Origin: Dactylorhiza incarnata
Lineage: Eukaryota; Streptophyta; Magnoliopsida; Asparagales; Orchidaceae
Direction of reading: 5' to 3'
Assembly: GCA_033032865.1 (NCBI GenBank)
Contig: JAWHQI010000229.1
Span: forward strand, 186,001 to 250,000
DNA: 64,000 bases
A program made the translations under genes and the position numbers. This document shows positions 1-11,500 of this stretch, piece by piece; the stretch's first letter is position 1; every line of letters starts with the position of its first letter. The notes below the pieces were generated by a model. That model was not told where the DNA came from and ran no database searches. It saw only the letters and a program-made list of their open reading frames with translations.

Positions 1-1085
1 GTGAAGGAAACAGGTGTTCTAACACTTGAGAAAATAAAAGGCTAACCTAATCTTATCTCCTAAGTCAAAAGGCAAAGATTTAAGGAATCCTTTTTGACTT
101 ACCTGCAACCATCCCATGTGAAACATTAACGAGAAGATAAGCAAAAAAAGTCATGCAGCCCACATTAATGGACTTGAAAAAAAGGAAGAGAAAGGTGGTG
201 AAGGAATGATGGGCATCATTACTATGAAGATTGCCAAGAGTGACATTCTGAATGAGGAGTTGAGAAGAAAATTTCAAGGAATATCAGATTCTTCTTCACG
301 ACCTGACATCCTCTATACTTAGCCTAGGGGAGAGGCAAGAGCAAGAGTAGAGGAAGGAAGAGTGAGAGGAGCCAGAGCAGGGGAACATATAGGTTCCGCT
401 ATCAGAATGTGGAGTATCACTACTGCCACAAGAAGAGATATATTCAGAAGTTTTGTTACACTCTGACGAATGACCAAGAGAAAAAGAGAAAGTCCACAAA
501 TGGGAAGACGGATACTCATACGGCGGCCACCGCTTCTGCAGAGCAGGATGATGTCATCATTATAAGAGATGACGTCACTGCTGCACTATCATGCGATGAT
601 AGGAGCTGGATTGTGAACTCGGGTGCTTCTGCACATGTCTCCCACAATAGAGAGTTGTTTGTCACTTACACCACTCACGACTGTGGAGTTCTTATAATGG
701 GCAGCGATGACACGTCTAAAGTCATCGGGAGCGGAGACACGCACCTGAAGATGTGCACAGGAGGTTTACTGATTCTGAAGGATGTGTGACACATACCCGA
801 CATTCGATTCAACCTAGTTTTATTTGGGAAGCTGGGTGGTGAGGGACACCTCAATGTCTTTGGTGGAGATTTTGGAATCTGATTAGAGGATCGCTCGTAC
901 TTTCCAGAGGTTGGAGAGTTACTGACTTATACTATATGGAGGGAAGGCATAAATCTGCTCAGACTAACACCGTTAGTGATGGAGCATCCACCTCATTATG
1001 ACACAGAAGATTATGTCACATCGGCCAGAAGGGATCAAGATGTCTCGCCAAGAAAAATATGATCGCTGATCTATCGATGAAGTCG
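1..1085 (+). pseudogene. Copia gag C-terminus, protease and pre-integrase remnant
   Basis: This is a decayed fragment of a Ty1/Copia polyprotein read in shifting frames. An Arg/Gly-rich gag tail (about 320-400) leads into a CCHC-like knuckle (EYHYCHKKRYIQKFCYTL, from 409). The protease motif is WIVNSGASAHVS near 607-645, with Asn in place of the catalytic Asp, so the protease would be dead. After a stop at about 787, frameshifted sequence reaches the GAG-pre-integrase motif LCHIGQKGSRCLAKKN near 1010-1060. The fragment ends abruptly at about 1085, where opposite-strand Copia sequence begins. It contains exactly the domains missing from the adjacent minus-strand Copia piece. It is non-functional, and the left edge is cut by the window. 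Confidence 0.75.
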
Positions 1086-3600
1086 AGGGAAAGCCCCTGT
1101 GTCTCTTCATTCTCTAGACGTCATTCCTGATGCAGTCTGCCTCTTCACCAGCCGAAGCTAAGACAAACAATTCAGCTTCCATATACGACAAAACTATACA
1201 AGTTTGTCTTTTGGATTTTCAAGTGATGACAACTCCACCTAAAGTGAATATATATATTCACTGGTAGACTTGTTGTTACCAACTTCTGAACATCATGAGG
1301 TGTCAGAGTATCCATCCACAGTAGAAGGGTATCCAGTGTAGCACAAAGCATGACCTGTAGTACCTCTCAGGTATCTCATCAGTCTGTCAAGTGTATTCAA
1401 TTCTCTTTGCTTGGACTACTGGTAAAGCGACTCAACATGCCAACAGAGAAGACAATGTCTGGTCGTGTACAACTTGTGACATACATGAGACTACCAATTA
1501 TCCGAGAATATTTGACTTAATCAATACTTGTTCCAACATTTGGACTCAGTTTGGTGTTATGATCAAATGATATCTCTACAGGCGTACAGTCTTTGTATCC
1601 CTAGGTAGAAAGAAGCTGCCAAATATAATGAGTCTGACTAAGAGTAATCCCACCTTTATCAACTCTAACTTTCATACCTAGAAGGGTATCAACAGGACCA
1701 AGGTTCTTCAAATTTTTTTGCGAGATTTGATTTAACATCCTCCACTGCAACAAGATCCGACCCCAGAATTAATATGTCATCCACATATATGCATATGATG
1801 ACTGTTTTATTTGACATAGAGCGGTGATAAAGACATTTGTCGGAAAGACTGGACTGGAAACCAAAGCTCTTTACCACTTGATCAAATTTCATGTGCCACA
1901 TCTTAGACGCTTGTTTAAGCTCATAGATTGATTTGTCTAATCTGCACACTTTATCTTTTAGATCTGGATGTGCATAACTTTCAGGTTGTGTCATGTAGTT
2001 CTCTTCATCAAACTCTCCATTCAAGAAGGCCATTTTTATGTTCATTTGATGAACTATAAAGTTCTCGATAAAGGCCAAGATAAGAAGAATCATAATAGTG
2101 GATAGGTGACACACATGTGAATATACGTCAAAATAATCAATTCCCTCATGTTGCTTATAACCTTTAGCGACTAAACGTACTTTGTATATAGCTATAGACA
2201 CATCACTGTGTAATTTTTTCTTCAGCACCCACTTGCATCCCATGACTTTAACTCTTTTAGGGAGGTCCACTAGATGTCAGGTGTTGTTCATAGCAGCGAG
2301 TCCATTTTTTCATCTATGGCTTCTGCCCACATCAATGAGTCTCTAAATCACATTGCTTTCTGGTAGGAGAATGGATCATCCTCTAAGTGATAGGTAACGA
2401 AGTTTTTACCAAAATTCTTAGGGATTCTATCTCTTGTAGACCCTTTGATAGATATAGGCTCATTCTCTACAGGTTGGGAAGCAGTGCCAGAGGGGTCAGC
2501 TACAGGTTCTACATGAGATTCTGAAATCATATTAGTAGACCCAGAGACGGTCAAACCACGATCTTTGATGAACTTGTTCTCAAAGAAAACGACATCTCTA
2601 GACTTTATCACTGTATTAGTAGACAGATCTAGAAATCTATCAGTTGCACTATCTTCTACACTACCTAGATACACACAAGTTGTTGTTATAGGTCTTAGGT
2701 CTTTTAAGGTTTTATATTCTGACATAAGCAATAAAACCTCAGGTCTTAAGAGTGTCAGAACTACAAGAATGACTATGCCACAACTCAAAGGGAGTAGAAG
2801 TGAGCTTGGCATGAGATAATCTATTTAGAATGCGATTTGCAGTTAGGAGTGCTTCTCCCCAAAAGGAATTAGGCATGTCAGCAGTGAGTAACATATAGTT
2901 CTTCTGCTCAGCAATATCATTTGACTGGGGTGAGTAAGGAGCAGTGGTTTCAAAGATTATATCCTCAGAGGCACATAATTCATTAAACCCTGTTACAGTA
3001 TACTCTCCTCATCGATCACTTCTAATTTTTTTTATTTTTTAAGTTTAATTGATTTTCTATCCGAGATTTGAAGATCTTGAAAGTCTCGAACGCTTCATCT
3101 TTCGATTTCAATAAGCATACAATATCTGGAATAATTTTCGATGAAAGTAATGAGATACTTCTTTCCCCTTCTTGTGACATGACTACGAAAATCACAGAGG
3201 TTGGAATGTATCAATTCAATGAGTTGTGTGCTTCTAGAGACCGATTTAAAAGGTTTTCTAGTAATCTTGGTTTTTCAGGTCTATCAGTTAAGAGGTGACT
3301 GACGAATTTGTATTGAATTTGAAATTAAAAAATTTCTCTCCCAGGAGGGTTTTCGACAGTCCCTTTTTCTTTTGGAAGTGTGCATTCAGGCGGTCCCAGA
3401 TCTTTTTGGCGGTCTTGTGCGCTCTCTAAGTCATGACAAGACGAGGGTTCAGGGAGTTCAGGAGGTAGTCCCTGCAGAAATCCTTGTCCTTGCTCCACTA
3501 GTATTCGTCCACATCCTCACGGTAGTGGAGAAATCGCTGAAAACCGTGTAAAATATTTCACTCTCTTTCATGCCAATTGGACATGGATCTTTCACACATG
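1086..3600 (-). pseudogene. Copia gag N-part, integrase, reverse transcriptase and RNase H remnant
   Basis: Read on the minus strand from 3600 down, the order is: gag N-part with REDVDEY-like and IWDRLNAHFQKKKGLSK motifs (3600-3310), integrase core beginning near LIHSNLCDFRSHVTRRGKKY (3300-2820), the integrase-RT linker (2812-2348), reverse transcriptase with KARLVAKGY-type KVRLVAKGY, MAFLNGE and the catalytic YVDD (2270-1689), and RNase H with IIGSLMYVTSCTRPDI and LSYMEAE (about 1690-1090). Stops and frameshifts are scattered through it. The gag C-part, protease and pre-integrase are missing between 3310 and 3300, where gag joins integrase directly. The RT core is the best preserved piece. 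It is a dead element, older than the clean insertions to its right. Confidence 0.8.
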
Positions 3601-4407
3601 GAAGTCTGTGGCGTCAAACGACTGCAGTTTGACGATGTTGTGGGTGCTACTCTTCGACATCTCGCTTATGCTATAAAAACAGAAAACACGGAAATTGAAA
3701 AGTTGTCACATGATCCGAGTAGAGACGAGGCAAACTACTTCAGATCCAATCCAGAGTCAAGTCTACTCCTTTAGCTGGCTGAGAGAAAGTACTCGACGAA
3801 AAGCTTGGCTGAAATCGTCTGGAAGCATTGACAGCGTCGACTAGATGCGTCGATTGGGTCTGCGTCGACTGGAGATGCGTCGACTAGGCTTGCGTCGGGA
3901 TTAGGGCAAAGATCTTCTCCTCCAGCGGCAATGACGGCGGCAGCGGCAATGACGGCGGCAGCGGCAATGACGACGGCAACGACTCTTACTTGGAAAGAAC
4001 TCCTCCAGCAGTAGCGTCGAAAACAATAGCGACGGGAGCAAAGGATTTAATGACCTTCTCCTGGCGGCGGCGGAACAAAGACGAAAGATCTTGACGAAAA
4101 CAAAAGATCTTTTCTCCATATCGACCAGTGGCGAGAACAACAGCAGCTCGAAGAAAACTATTTTTCCTTCCTCGATCGTGCAACAACGAGTAAGATCTTG
4201 CACAGGAGCAGCGAAGGCAACGCAAAGAGCGACGGAGGAAGCAAAATCCGCAAGACTGGAGAGCAGCTTCGCAATCTTGAGCGACGGTGAGAGAAATTGA
4301 GAGCGGCGAAACGGGAATACGCGAGAGCAGGGACGAAAACCCAGCAGAGCAGCGCTATCTTGAGAATATTAGGGCTGCTGGGGTTTGCTTAAGATATTCT
4401 ACGTAAC
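3601..4407. other. Interval without a gene, possible Copia leader or LTR
   Basis: No coding frame is convincing here. On the minus strand this stretch lies upstream of the Copia gag remnant, so it could hold that element's leader and LTR, but I could not delimit an LTR. A short GC-rich repeat of cggcggcaatga type runs from about 3920 to 3985. Arg-rich open frames across it are products of that repeat. Confidence 0.4.
4403..4407. repeat. Left target-site duplication of the solo LTR (GTAAC)
   Basis: GTAAC at 4403-4407 is repeated exactly at 5986-5990, on the other side of the LTR. A 5-bp duplication is the usual footprint of LTR-retrotransposon integrase. Confidence 0.85.
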
Positions 4408-5985
4408 TGATGAGTCCTCATCTTATACACATATGTGGACTCATCTGGGCTATTTTTCCATTCATTCCACTGCACTTTAGCCCCATTTTAGCTCATAATT
4501 ATCACTCTCTGCTAGGTGCACGTCTTGGCCCGTTTTGGTGATTATTTCTTGTTTATCTTTGTTACTAGTTGTCATGCTGTGTTAAGTGTCACCTTCAGTG
4601 TCTTGACTGGTGTCGTATGCTGGAACAGGAGTCGTGCAGGTGTTCCCGGTACAATTCTGTACAGGAACACTGCGCACGATCACTGGCTCCTTCGCGCACG
4701 ACCACTGGTCGTGCGCCTCTGCTCGTGCGCACTTAACGCCCATTTCATGAAATCTGTCTGGCTTATCGCACGACCACTTACGACAGTGCGCACGACCACT
4801 GGTCGTGCGCCACTGGTCGTGCGCCACTGGTCGTGCGAACTTTGTATTTTATAATTTTCTTCCCTTGCAGGCTCCGTCCAGTCAGGCGCACGATCACAGG
4901 ATTCTAGTGCGCACGACCACTGGTCGTGCGCCAATGACCGTGCGCACTGTTTATTCCAGCGCCTATAAAATGCCCTGTTCGCGAATTAGGGCGGGACCTC
5001 GCCGTTTTTCCGCCCGACTCCTCCGTTCCGCCCCCTTTCCGCTGGTTCTCCGCCCCCTAGGCCTCCTCCATCATCCAAGAGCTTCAAGGAGGAGATTCCA
5101 CGCATCTTCATCGCCAAGCAAGGAGTTCTTCGCATTAGACGTGGCCGGATGGTAAAGCGCTGGAGAAGACGGGTCCATTGGGAGGTGTGACAGCCCTCCT
5201 CTACCCCGGACGCAGTTGAGACCGAGCTAGGACGTGGATTGACAACCCGACGATTCCTACCGTGAATCTACAACGAGACTCCGGATTCGGTCGTATCTCT
5301 TGCCTTTTTCTTCTACTTGTGTGGTTGTAGTTGTTTGTAATCTCTATATTTAGATGATGAATGCTATGAACTATGTGTATTATTGTTTATTTCATGTTTA
5401 TGGAATTATTTAGTTCATATGTGTTAATGAGGTGCGCCCCCATCCATTTTCCACTCCACCACCGTGCCCGGTGCCGCACTAGCAATTGCTAGTGGCGTGC
5501 TTGTCGACGAGGTGCTTGCGACCCTCATTTCATTAGCCTACTCGTCCATCCGCCTACCGAAGCGTGGCATCGCGGCCCGTACTCCATCCCGCCTAACGAA
5601 GCAGCGCGCTCAAGGCCTGCATAGTTCGATCCGCTTGCCTACTCGTCCATCCGCCCTTACGAAGTAGCGCGTTTAAGGCCTACGTAGTCTTCCATCCCGC
5701 CGAGCGAAGCATTGCATAGCGGCATTGCATAGGAGTAGTTGTAGCTTTTTCTATTTATTTTCCACAAACCAAATCAACCCCCGTGTCCGCAATTCATCCG
5801 ACCCAAAGGACTTCGATCTCAAGTCCTTCCTCGAACGTTAACTCCACCTTACTGTGTTCCTTGAGAGATTCGATACTTGGGGATTTACTTCCTCATATTA
5901 TTACTTGACAACGACCGGTTCACTGCCGTTCGGATCGCAGTCTCGCTACCGCCTATAGCGGTGTGCAGGATTTGTGCGCGCATCA
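4408..5985 (+). mobile_element. Solo LTR, 1578 bp, probably Ty3/Gypsy
   Basis: The stretch begins TGATG and ends CATCA, a perfect 5-bp inverted terminus, and is flanked by the 5-bp duplication GTAAC. No primer-binding site or coding region follows, so it is a solo LTR left by unequal recombination. A TATA-like CCTATAAAATG at about 4961-4971 suggests plus-strand transcription. Upstream of it lie several near-palindromic CACGACCACTGGTCGTG motifs. Exact flanking duplications indicate a fairly recent insertion. The TGATG termini and length suggest Gypsy, but the clade is inferred. Confidence 0.85.
4671..4945. repeat. Cluster of near-palindromic CACGACCACTGGTCGTG motifs
   Basis: Within the solo LTR, upstream of its TATA box, the motif CGCACGACCA and its complement recur many times. 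At 4694-4716, about 4788-4810 and 4910-4932 they form imperfect palindromes more than 20 bp long. This position matches LTR enhancer repeats; cruciform formation or factor binding is inference. Confidence 0.75.
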
Positions 5986-6793
5986 GTAACCACTATCAGA
6001 TTTGGTATAGGGTTATATAGTATCTCCAGCGTAGAGCGGAGCACTAGGATGACACGAAACCCGTTAAGGCTACCGAGTTGGTTCCGACACGCGCAAACTT
6101 ATTATTTAAATATTCAACAGAAGTTAGCGGTTACAGTGATTATTTGTAGTGAGGGTAGTGGTTATAGGAAGTGGGGAGTGGGGTAGTTGTGGAGGAGCAA
6201 AGTGGTGGCTGGACGGAGCAAGGTGGTGGCAGTCCAATGGAGGGAGGGAAGGAGGAGGGAAACTAGTCTAGGCTTCCGCGCCTAGGCTCCACGGCTTCGA
6301 CACAATGGGGAGGACCGAAAATTCCTCGAATTCTGTGCAAATCTACGATGCCTGAAATCAGCCCCTTATGCTTGTATATTTAGGCGAAACGTCCTAGGAC
6401 AAGTACTATGAACAATCTAAATCGTCGGATCATGATTGTAAAATCCTATGAAATAAAATTGGAAAAATTACTTAAAAATGTCGCCATTGATTCAAATGCG
6501 ACTACGGACTCGGTCCGTCCAAATGCCCAAACGCCGATCCTATCTCCGTCTTCTGTGCATATAGATCTGTGCGGATCACGATGATCCTATCTCAAACCGT
6601 AAGCCCCATCAGTTTCTCTCTTTGGCAAGTATTTACAATATAGTATAGTATTGCATTATGCCAAAAAGTATATTTTATTACAATAAATGTATCAACCAAA
6701 AATATATTCTACTACAATAAATGCATCAATCTGTGTGCTCCATATATATTGAATGAGTGTGACAACTATTCGTGTTCTTGGGGGATGACTAAG
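5986..6793. other. Interval between two solo LTRs, nothing recognised
   Basis: It contains the right GTAAC duplication (5986-5990) and the left CTAAG duplication of the next LTR (6789-6793). I see no exon, coding frame or terminal inverted repeat. It may be part of an upstream intron of the aminotransferase gene, or intergenic. Confidence 0.4.
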
Positions 6794-8152
6794 TGATGGG
6801 ATTCCATCGGATCGTGCACACGAAGGAGCGGGACCCACGTTCATTTATTCCCGCCGGAAGACTTGATCGGATCGCCGATCCGACTCCGCGGTTGCGTCCA
6901 GCACGTCGCCGCGAGTCAAAATCATATATTTATGTATTTGTTTCGGACATGTATTTATTTATTTAAGGGCTAAACCCACCGGCCAATCATAGCCGTTGAT
7001 GGGGATGCCCTAATGCTAGTTTTTCTTATAAATAGGACTAGAGGGCTGGTTTAGAGTCATTGCTGATTTTGGAGAATACTATTCCCGGAATCCGGTGATC
7101 AAGCCTCGGTGCCGAAGCCGTGGAGCCCTAGGTGGTGACTCCTAGTGGTGGAAACTCCTCCCCAAGGTAACCCTAACCTTTCCCCATCTTCTCCCCCTCC
7201 CAAATCCCCCTAGCTTCCGCCAGCCCCTCTCCTACAGCCGCTGCCCTTCCGACAGTCCAGCCGAACCCCTCCTGCCCAACCCTAGCCCAGCCGCCCAACT
7301 CCTCCACCTTCTTTCAGTCCAGCAGCCATCCGCCGGCCTGCTACTGGCCGCCCCCTCCATTCCCCAGCCCGCCGACCTGCTGCAGATCAGCAGCCAGCCC
7401 GCCGGCCTGTTTCAGGCCGCCCTCTCCAGTCCCGCAGCCCGCCGGCCTCCTTGTGGCCGGCCGACCACTTGCCACCTTCCCTCCCTCCAAACCACCAACT
7501 CCTCTCATTCTCCCCTTCCCCACAACAACCCTACCCTCCTATTTTCGTGGATCCACCTTCCCAAACTCCCCAAAATTTCAGATCCGATCAGATCTGAAAT
7601 TTCCCCTCCCCGACCCGTTATTTCCCCACCGTTTACCCCGTCGTTGCCCGGATCCGATCCCTAACGTCGGATCTACCACTCTCGTGCCCGGATCCATCCG
7701 TATTTGTCCGGATCTATCCGTTTCAGCCCTCCCATCCCGTTTTCCACCGTGGACAGCCACCAACCACATCCCCGGTCCGGATCTACTCCTCCAAATCCGC
7801 TGTTTCCATTGCTCCAAACCAGCCCCTAGTTGTGAGTTATTTCATCGTGATTTAGTTGTATTATTTCTTGATATTATTATTGGATAATCTAGTATTGCGC
7901 TTGGATTTGGCTTGTGGAATTTTGTGTCGATTGAGTACTAACTTGCAGGAGGAGCTATTCGCCGCGCGCTTTGCTTTGGCCCTCCGAGCGGAGGAAAGCC
8001 AACTAAATTCGCTCAATATTAAAATTATTCTCTTGTTGCGATTATCCGTTTGTGGTGTTAAATTTTCATTGCTCAATTAATTGTTGTCGTCATCGGCGGT
8101 TGTGTCGCATATAGAGTCTAGGAAGTGCACCCCCATAGCCTACCCTACATCA
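6794..8152 (+). mobile_element. Solo LTR, 1359 bp
   Basis: It begins TGATG and ends CATCA and is flanked by exact copies of CTAAG (6789-6793 and 8153-8157). A TATA-like CTTATAAATAG lies at about 7026-7036, followed by a C-rich leader-like region (7150-7830) that gives spurious Pro/Arg-rich open frames on both strands. No internal domain or second LTR is present. It resembles the 4408-5985 LTR in termini and layout but not obviously in sequence, so it is a different family, probably Ty3/Gypsy. Confidence 0.85.
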
Positions 8153-8246
8153 CTAAGATTGTGATCCATGTCAAAATATTTGAAAATATGAAAAGATTTG
8201 AGTCACGAGGAACTGTAAATTGATTGGCATATGGAAGTTTAACATA

Positions 8247-8402
8247 GGCTTCGTTTGGCGCGGCTTTTTTTGCTCCGGTGAGTTTGGGCAAAAACACCAC
8301 CTTGACAATGGTTATGACCGCTGTAAATTGATTGGCTAAGATTGTGAACGACGGTTCATAACCACTGCGTTCGTGACCGTCACCACCGCGCCAAACAGAG
8401 CC
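8247..8402. mobile_element. Miniature inverted-repeat element, family A copy 1
   Basis: The terminal inverted repeats start GGCTTCGTTTGGCGCGG on the left and GGCTCTGTTTGGCGCGG on the right (read inward). ATA flanks both ends, as expected for a 3-bp duplication. Terminal GTTTGG plus a 3-bp duplication fits PIF/Harbinger (Tourist-like) elements. Related longer copies lie at 11993-12212 and 47197-47418. This copy has lost about 65 bp of interior compared with those. Confidence 0.75.
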
Positions 8403-8501
8403 ATAATCTTGCACGACTTTGGATTGATTATCGCGGTCTTAGCTTTTCTTGGAACTGGATCCGACTATAGTTATATTTGGCCTCTAATGATTTCATGACA
8501 G

Positions 8502-8587
8502 TGATTGACCAAGGCGATGAAGTTCTCCTGTTTGATCCTGCTTATGAAACATATAGCTCGTGCATCTCTTTGGCGGGAGGAATACCT
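8502..8587 (+). CDS. Aminotransferase exon 1 of those visible
   Basis: The exon encodes VIDQGDEVLLFDPAYETY and then SSCISLAGGIP, the conserved strand and Tyr-containing loop before the PLP-binding asparagine. The acceptor is CATGACAG and the donor CCT/GTAAGT. The first two bases finish a codon begun in an unseen upstream exon. The frame upstream meets a stop (TAG at 8468-8470), which supports a splice acceptor here. Confidence 0.8.
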
Positions 8588-11500
8588 GTAAGTTGGCTTC
8601 TTGGGTTTATTCCAACAAGATTCTTCAAGATCCACTACAAGATTCTTTACCGTTAGATCCTAATTGATATTTTATAATTATGATAATATCCTAATTGATA
8701 TTTTATAGTTGAAGAAACAGTTTTAATGTGAATGGCTCAGGTCTATGTGCCGTTAGATCCGCCTTATTGGACTTTTGATGTTGATAAGTTTGCAAAATAC
8801 TTTACAAATCGGACAAAAGCTGTTGTGCTTAACAGGTATAAATTTATTATTTTTGGCATTTCTACTGACAACTTCAAAATTTTCAGAATATCTGTCATCA
8901 TATTTTAGGTGGCTAAATGCAAGATTAATGATCTATGTGATGCAGGGTTTAAAGTACTATAATCTAAAGTCTATGCTAAGTTCGCTTCTATTCTATAGGT
9001 ATAGAGTGATGTAGGACTGTAACGGTTTGGTTTGGTGTGGTTTCAAAAATTTGCAACCGAACCGAACCAAATGGTTTGGTTTGGTTTGGTTTTGGTGGTT
9101 TAAAAAAAGAATAATGAATACATAATCTAAGAGAAAATTTTAAAAAACATAGTTGCATACTTGCATACATGATGTCTACAACTCTACATACTCATGTAAT
9201 TCAAAGTTCAACAACATTTCTTGATTTCCTCCTTTGACTACTTTCACTTCATGCAACTCAATTAGTCAATTCAGTTGATATTAACAAGCACGATCAAGTT
9301 TGGGATCCTCCGCAATAGCTTCAACATAAAATTAAACAAGAATCAAATATATCACGAGGAGAACGAGAAGCAATGCTAGGGCTTGCGGCTCTGCGTGACC
9401 GAACGAGAAAGAGGAACCTGCGGAGAAGCCCTAAATTTAAATTTAATTAAATCGGAGCTGGTGTGGCATTAGCGTGAGACGTGAGCTGCGGCATGCTTGA
9501 CTCGCGTAAGAAGCATAAATTACTGTGACTTGCATGAGAAGAGAAGCAATGCGCGGCTCTAGTAAATAACTTAATTTAACACAAATTAAGTTTTTATTAA
9601 ACTGTTACTGTGACGCCCAAATAAATCAAACATACTATGATACTAAAATACTAATGTTAATGTAAGTGTTAATACGGTTCGACTCGGGTTGACATTCAAA
9701 ACTGTGAGCAGAGCCGAACCATGCGGTTTTTAAAAAATTGGAACCGTGACTGAACGACAGCCAACTAAAACCGAACTGAACCATGCGGTTTTGTTTGGTT
9801 TGGTTTGGTTCGGTTATGCGGTTTGGTTTGGTTCGGTTCGGTTTAGTTAGGCCGTTTGGTTTGGTTTAGTTAGGTGGTTCGGTTTGGTTTTGTTCGGTTA
9901 GGCGGTTCGGTTTGATTTGATTCGATTAGGCGGCTCAGTTTGATTTGGTTCGATTCGGTTAGGCGGTTCAGAATATAGATAATTTGGTCATCATTTCTTT
10001 GAGGAAAAGATGGATTTCAGAAGTGAGTTCTTGTCCCCTGTCTAATTAAACTACACTTTCCAATTCAAAGTTGAGTTTTAAAGCATCCTTTAATCTGCCA
10101 ATTTTAATTCAAAATCATTTGGAGTATCATTTTCTTACTCTTTCCAATTTAAAATTATTTTTTAAATTATCATTTCCTAAAACTTTTTGTTGACTTGTAT
10201 GAAAAATCTTGCTTTTGGAAACATGTAAATGCGGTTTCTAATTCACAAGCACATTGAATCATGTGTTGAAATGAAGATCGTACCATCTGCCTGTGGTTTT
10301 AAGACACATGGTGTAGAAATTTTTTGGTGTGTCCGACGCGCATAATTCTGTGTGCGCTATAGTCCATTATACATACTAAATCACGTTTTCGACATTTAAA
10401 TAATTTTTTGGTGCAAAAAAATCATCAAATTATCTATATTATCATTATTGCTTAAAATAATACGATCGTAAAATCATGCATTCCGGTCAGATCATCATTT
10501 TTCGATCGGATTATCATTTTACGGTCATAATGCATGATTTTACGGTCATATTATTTTCATATAGATAATTTGGTACTTAAAATGATTGTAAAAAAACCAA
10601 TATTAATATTTTGTGATTAGTTTTTGTAAAAAAAAATATTTAAATGCCGAAAAATGCGATCTAGTGCGTATAATAGATCATGACGCACACATAGTTGTGT
10701 GCGTTGGACGCACCAAAAACTTTTCCATATGGAGAGGGGTTGATTTATGTAGTCTTAGGGTCATGGGCGGACCTACCATAGACCGAGGGTGGGCGACCGC
10801 CCACACTGAAATAAAATATATTTTTTTTGAAGTAGTATTAGCCACGGTTTATAACCGCGGCAAATACTTTTTACAGTATTAGCCACGGTTTAAACCGTGG
10901 CTAATACTTATAAATGAAAAAAAAAAACACTTAAAATAAAGAGACGTTAAAACCTAAAAGCCCGAGCGAGCTTTCTCCCTTTCGCGAACTCTCGCTTGGG
11001 GCGTTTCCTCATTTTCTCCTGCGGCTCCACTCGAGCTTTCTCCCTTCCGATTTTAGGCTGCATGACCGGCGAGCTCACATCTGCAATATCTGTCGACAGA
11101 GACGAACTGTTGTGACTTGGAGAGACAAACTGTTGTGATGTGGTCCATGTGGAGTCTGGAGAGGCAAAACGCAGGTATCTCTCTGTTTCTTGAAGGATAT
11201 TAGGATTTTTTCTATTTATTTTTCATTTTAATTTGATTTAGCACTTATTTCTTCTTCCTGGAAAGGATTTTCTATTTATTTTTTGTTTAACGCCCATTCC
11301 TCCTTCCTGCAAAAATTGAACCATTTCCAATATATCATTTTCTTCTTTTGATTTTGTTCTAAAGCTCATGCCTCATTATTCCTGGATTTATCTTGCCCAT
11401 CTTCATACTACAATTACATATTTGCATATCACCTGTTTGATGAATTGCCTAAATGAAATTGGGAATAAACCAGTTTGATGAATTGCCAAAAAATAATTTT

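Noticed and set aside
4408..4450. CTGATGAGTCC-hairpin resembling a hammerhead ribozyme core
   Set aside because: The conserved CGAAAC segment and cleavage triplet arrangement are absent; the sequence is simply the start of a solo LTR.
7341..7887. Pro-rich open frames on both strands
   Set aside because: They lie in the C-rich leader part of a solo LTR with exact flanking duplications, and no homology or splice context supports them.
9020..9970. GGTTTGG runs as possible interstitial telomere repeats
   Set aside because: They do not match the plant telomere unit TTTAGGG and are irregular, with GGTTC variants; more like element-internal simple repeats.
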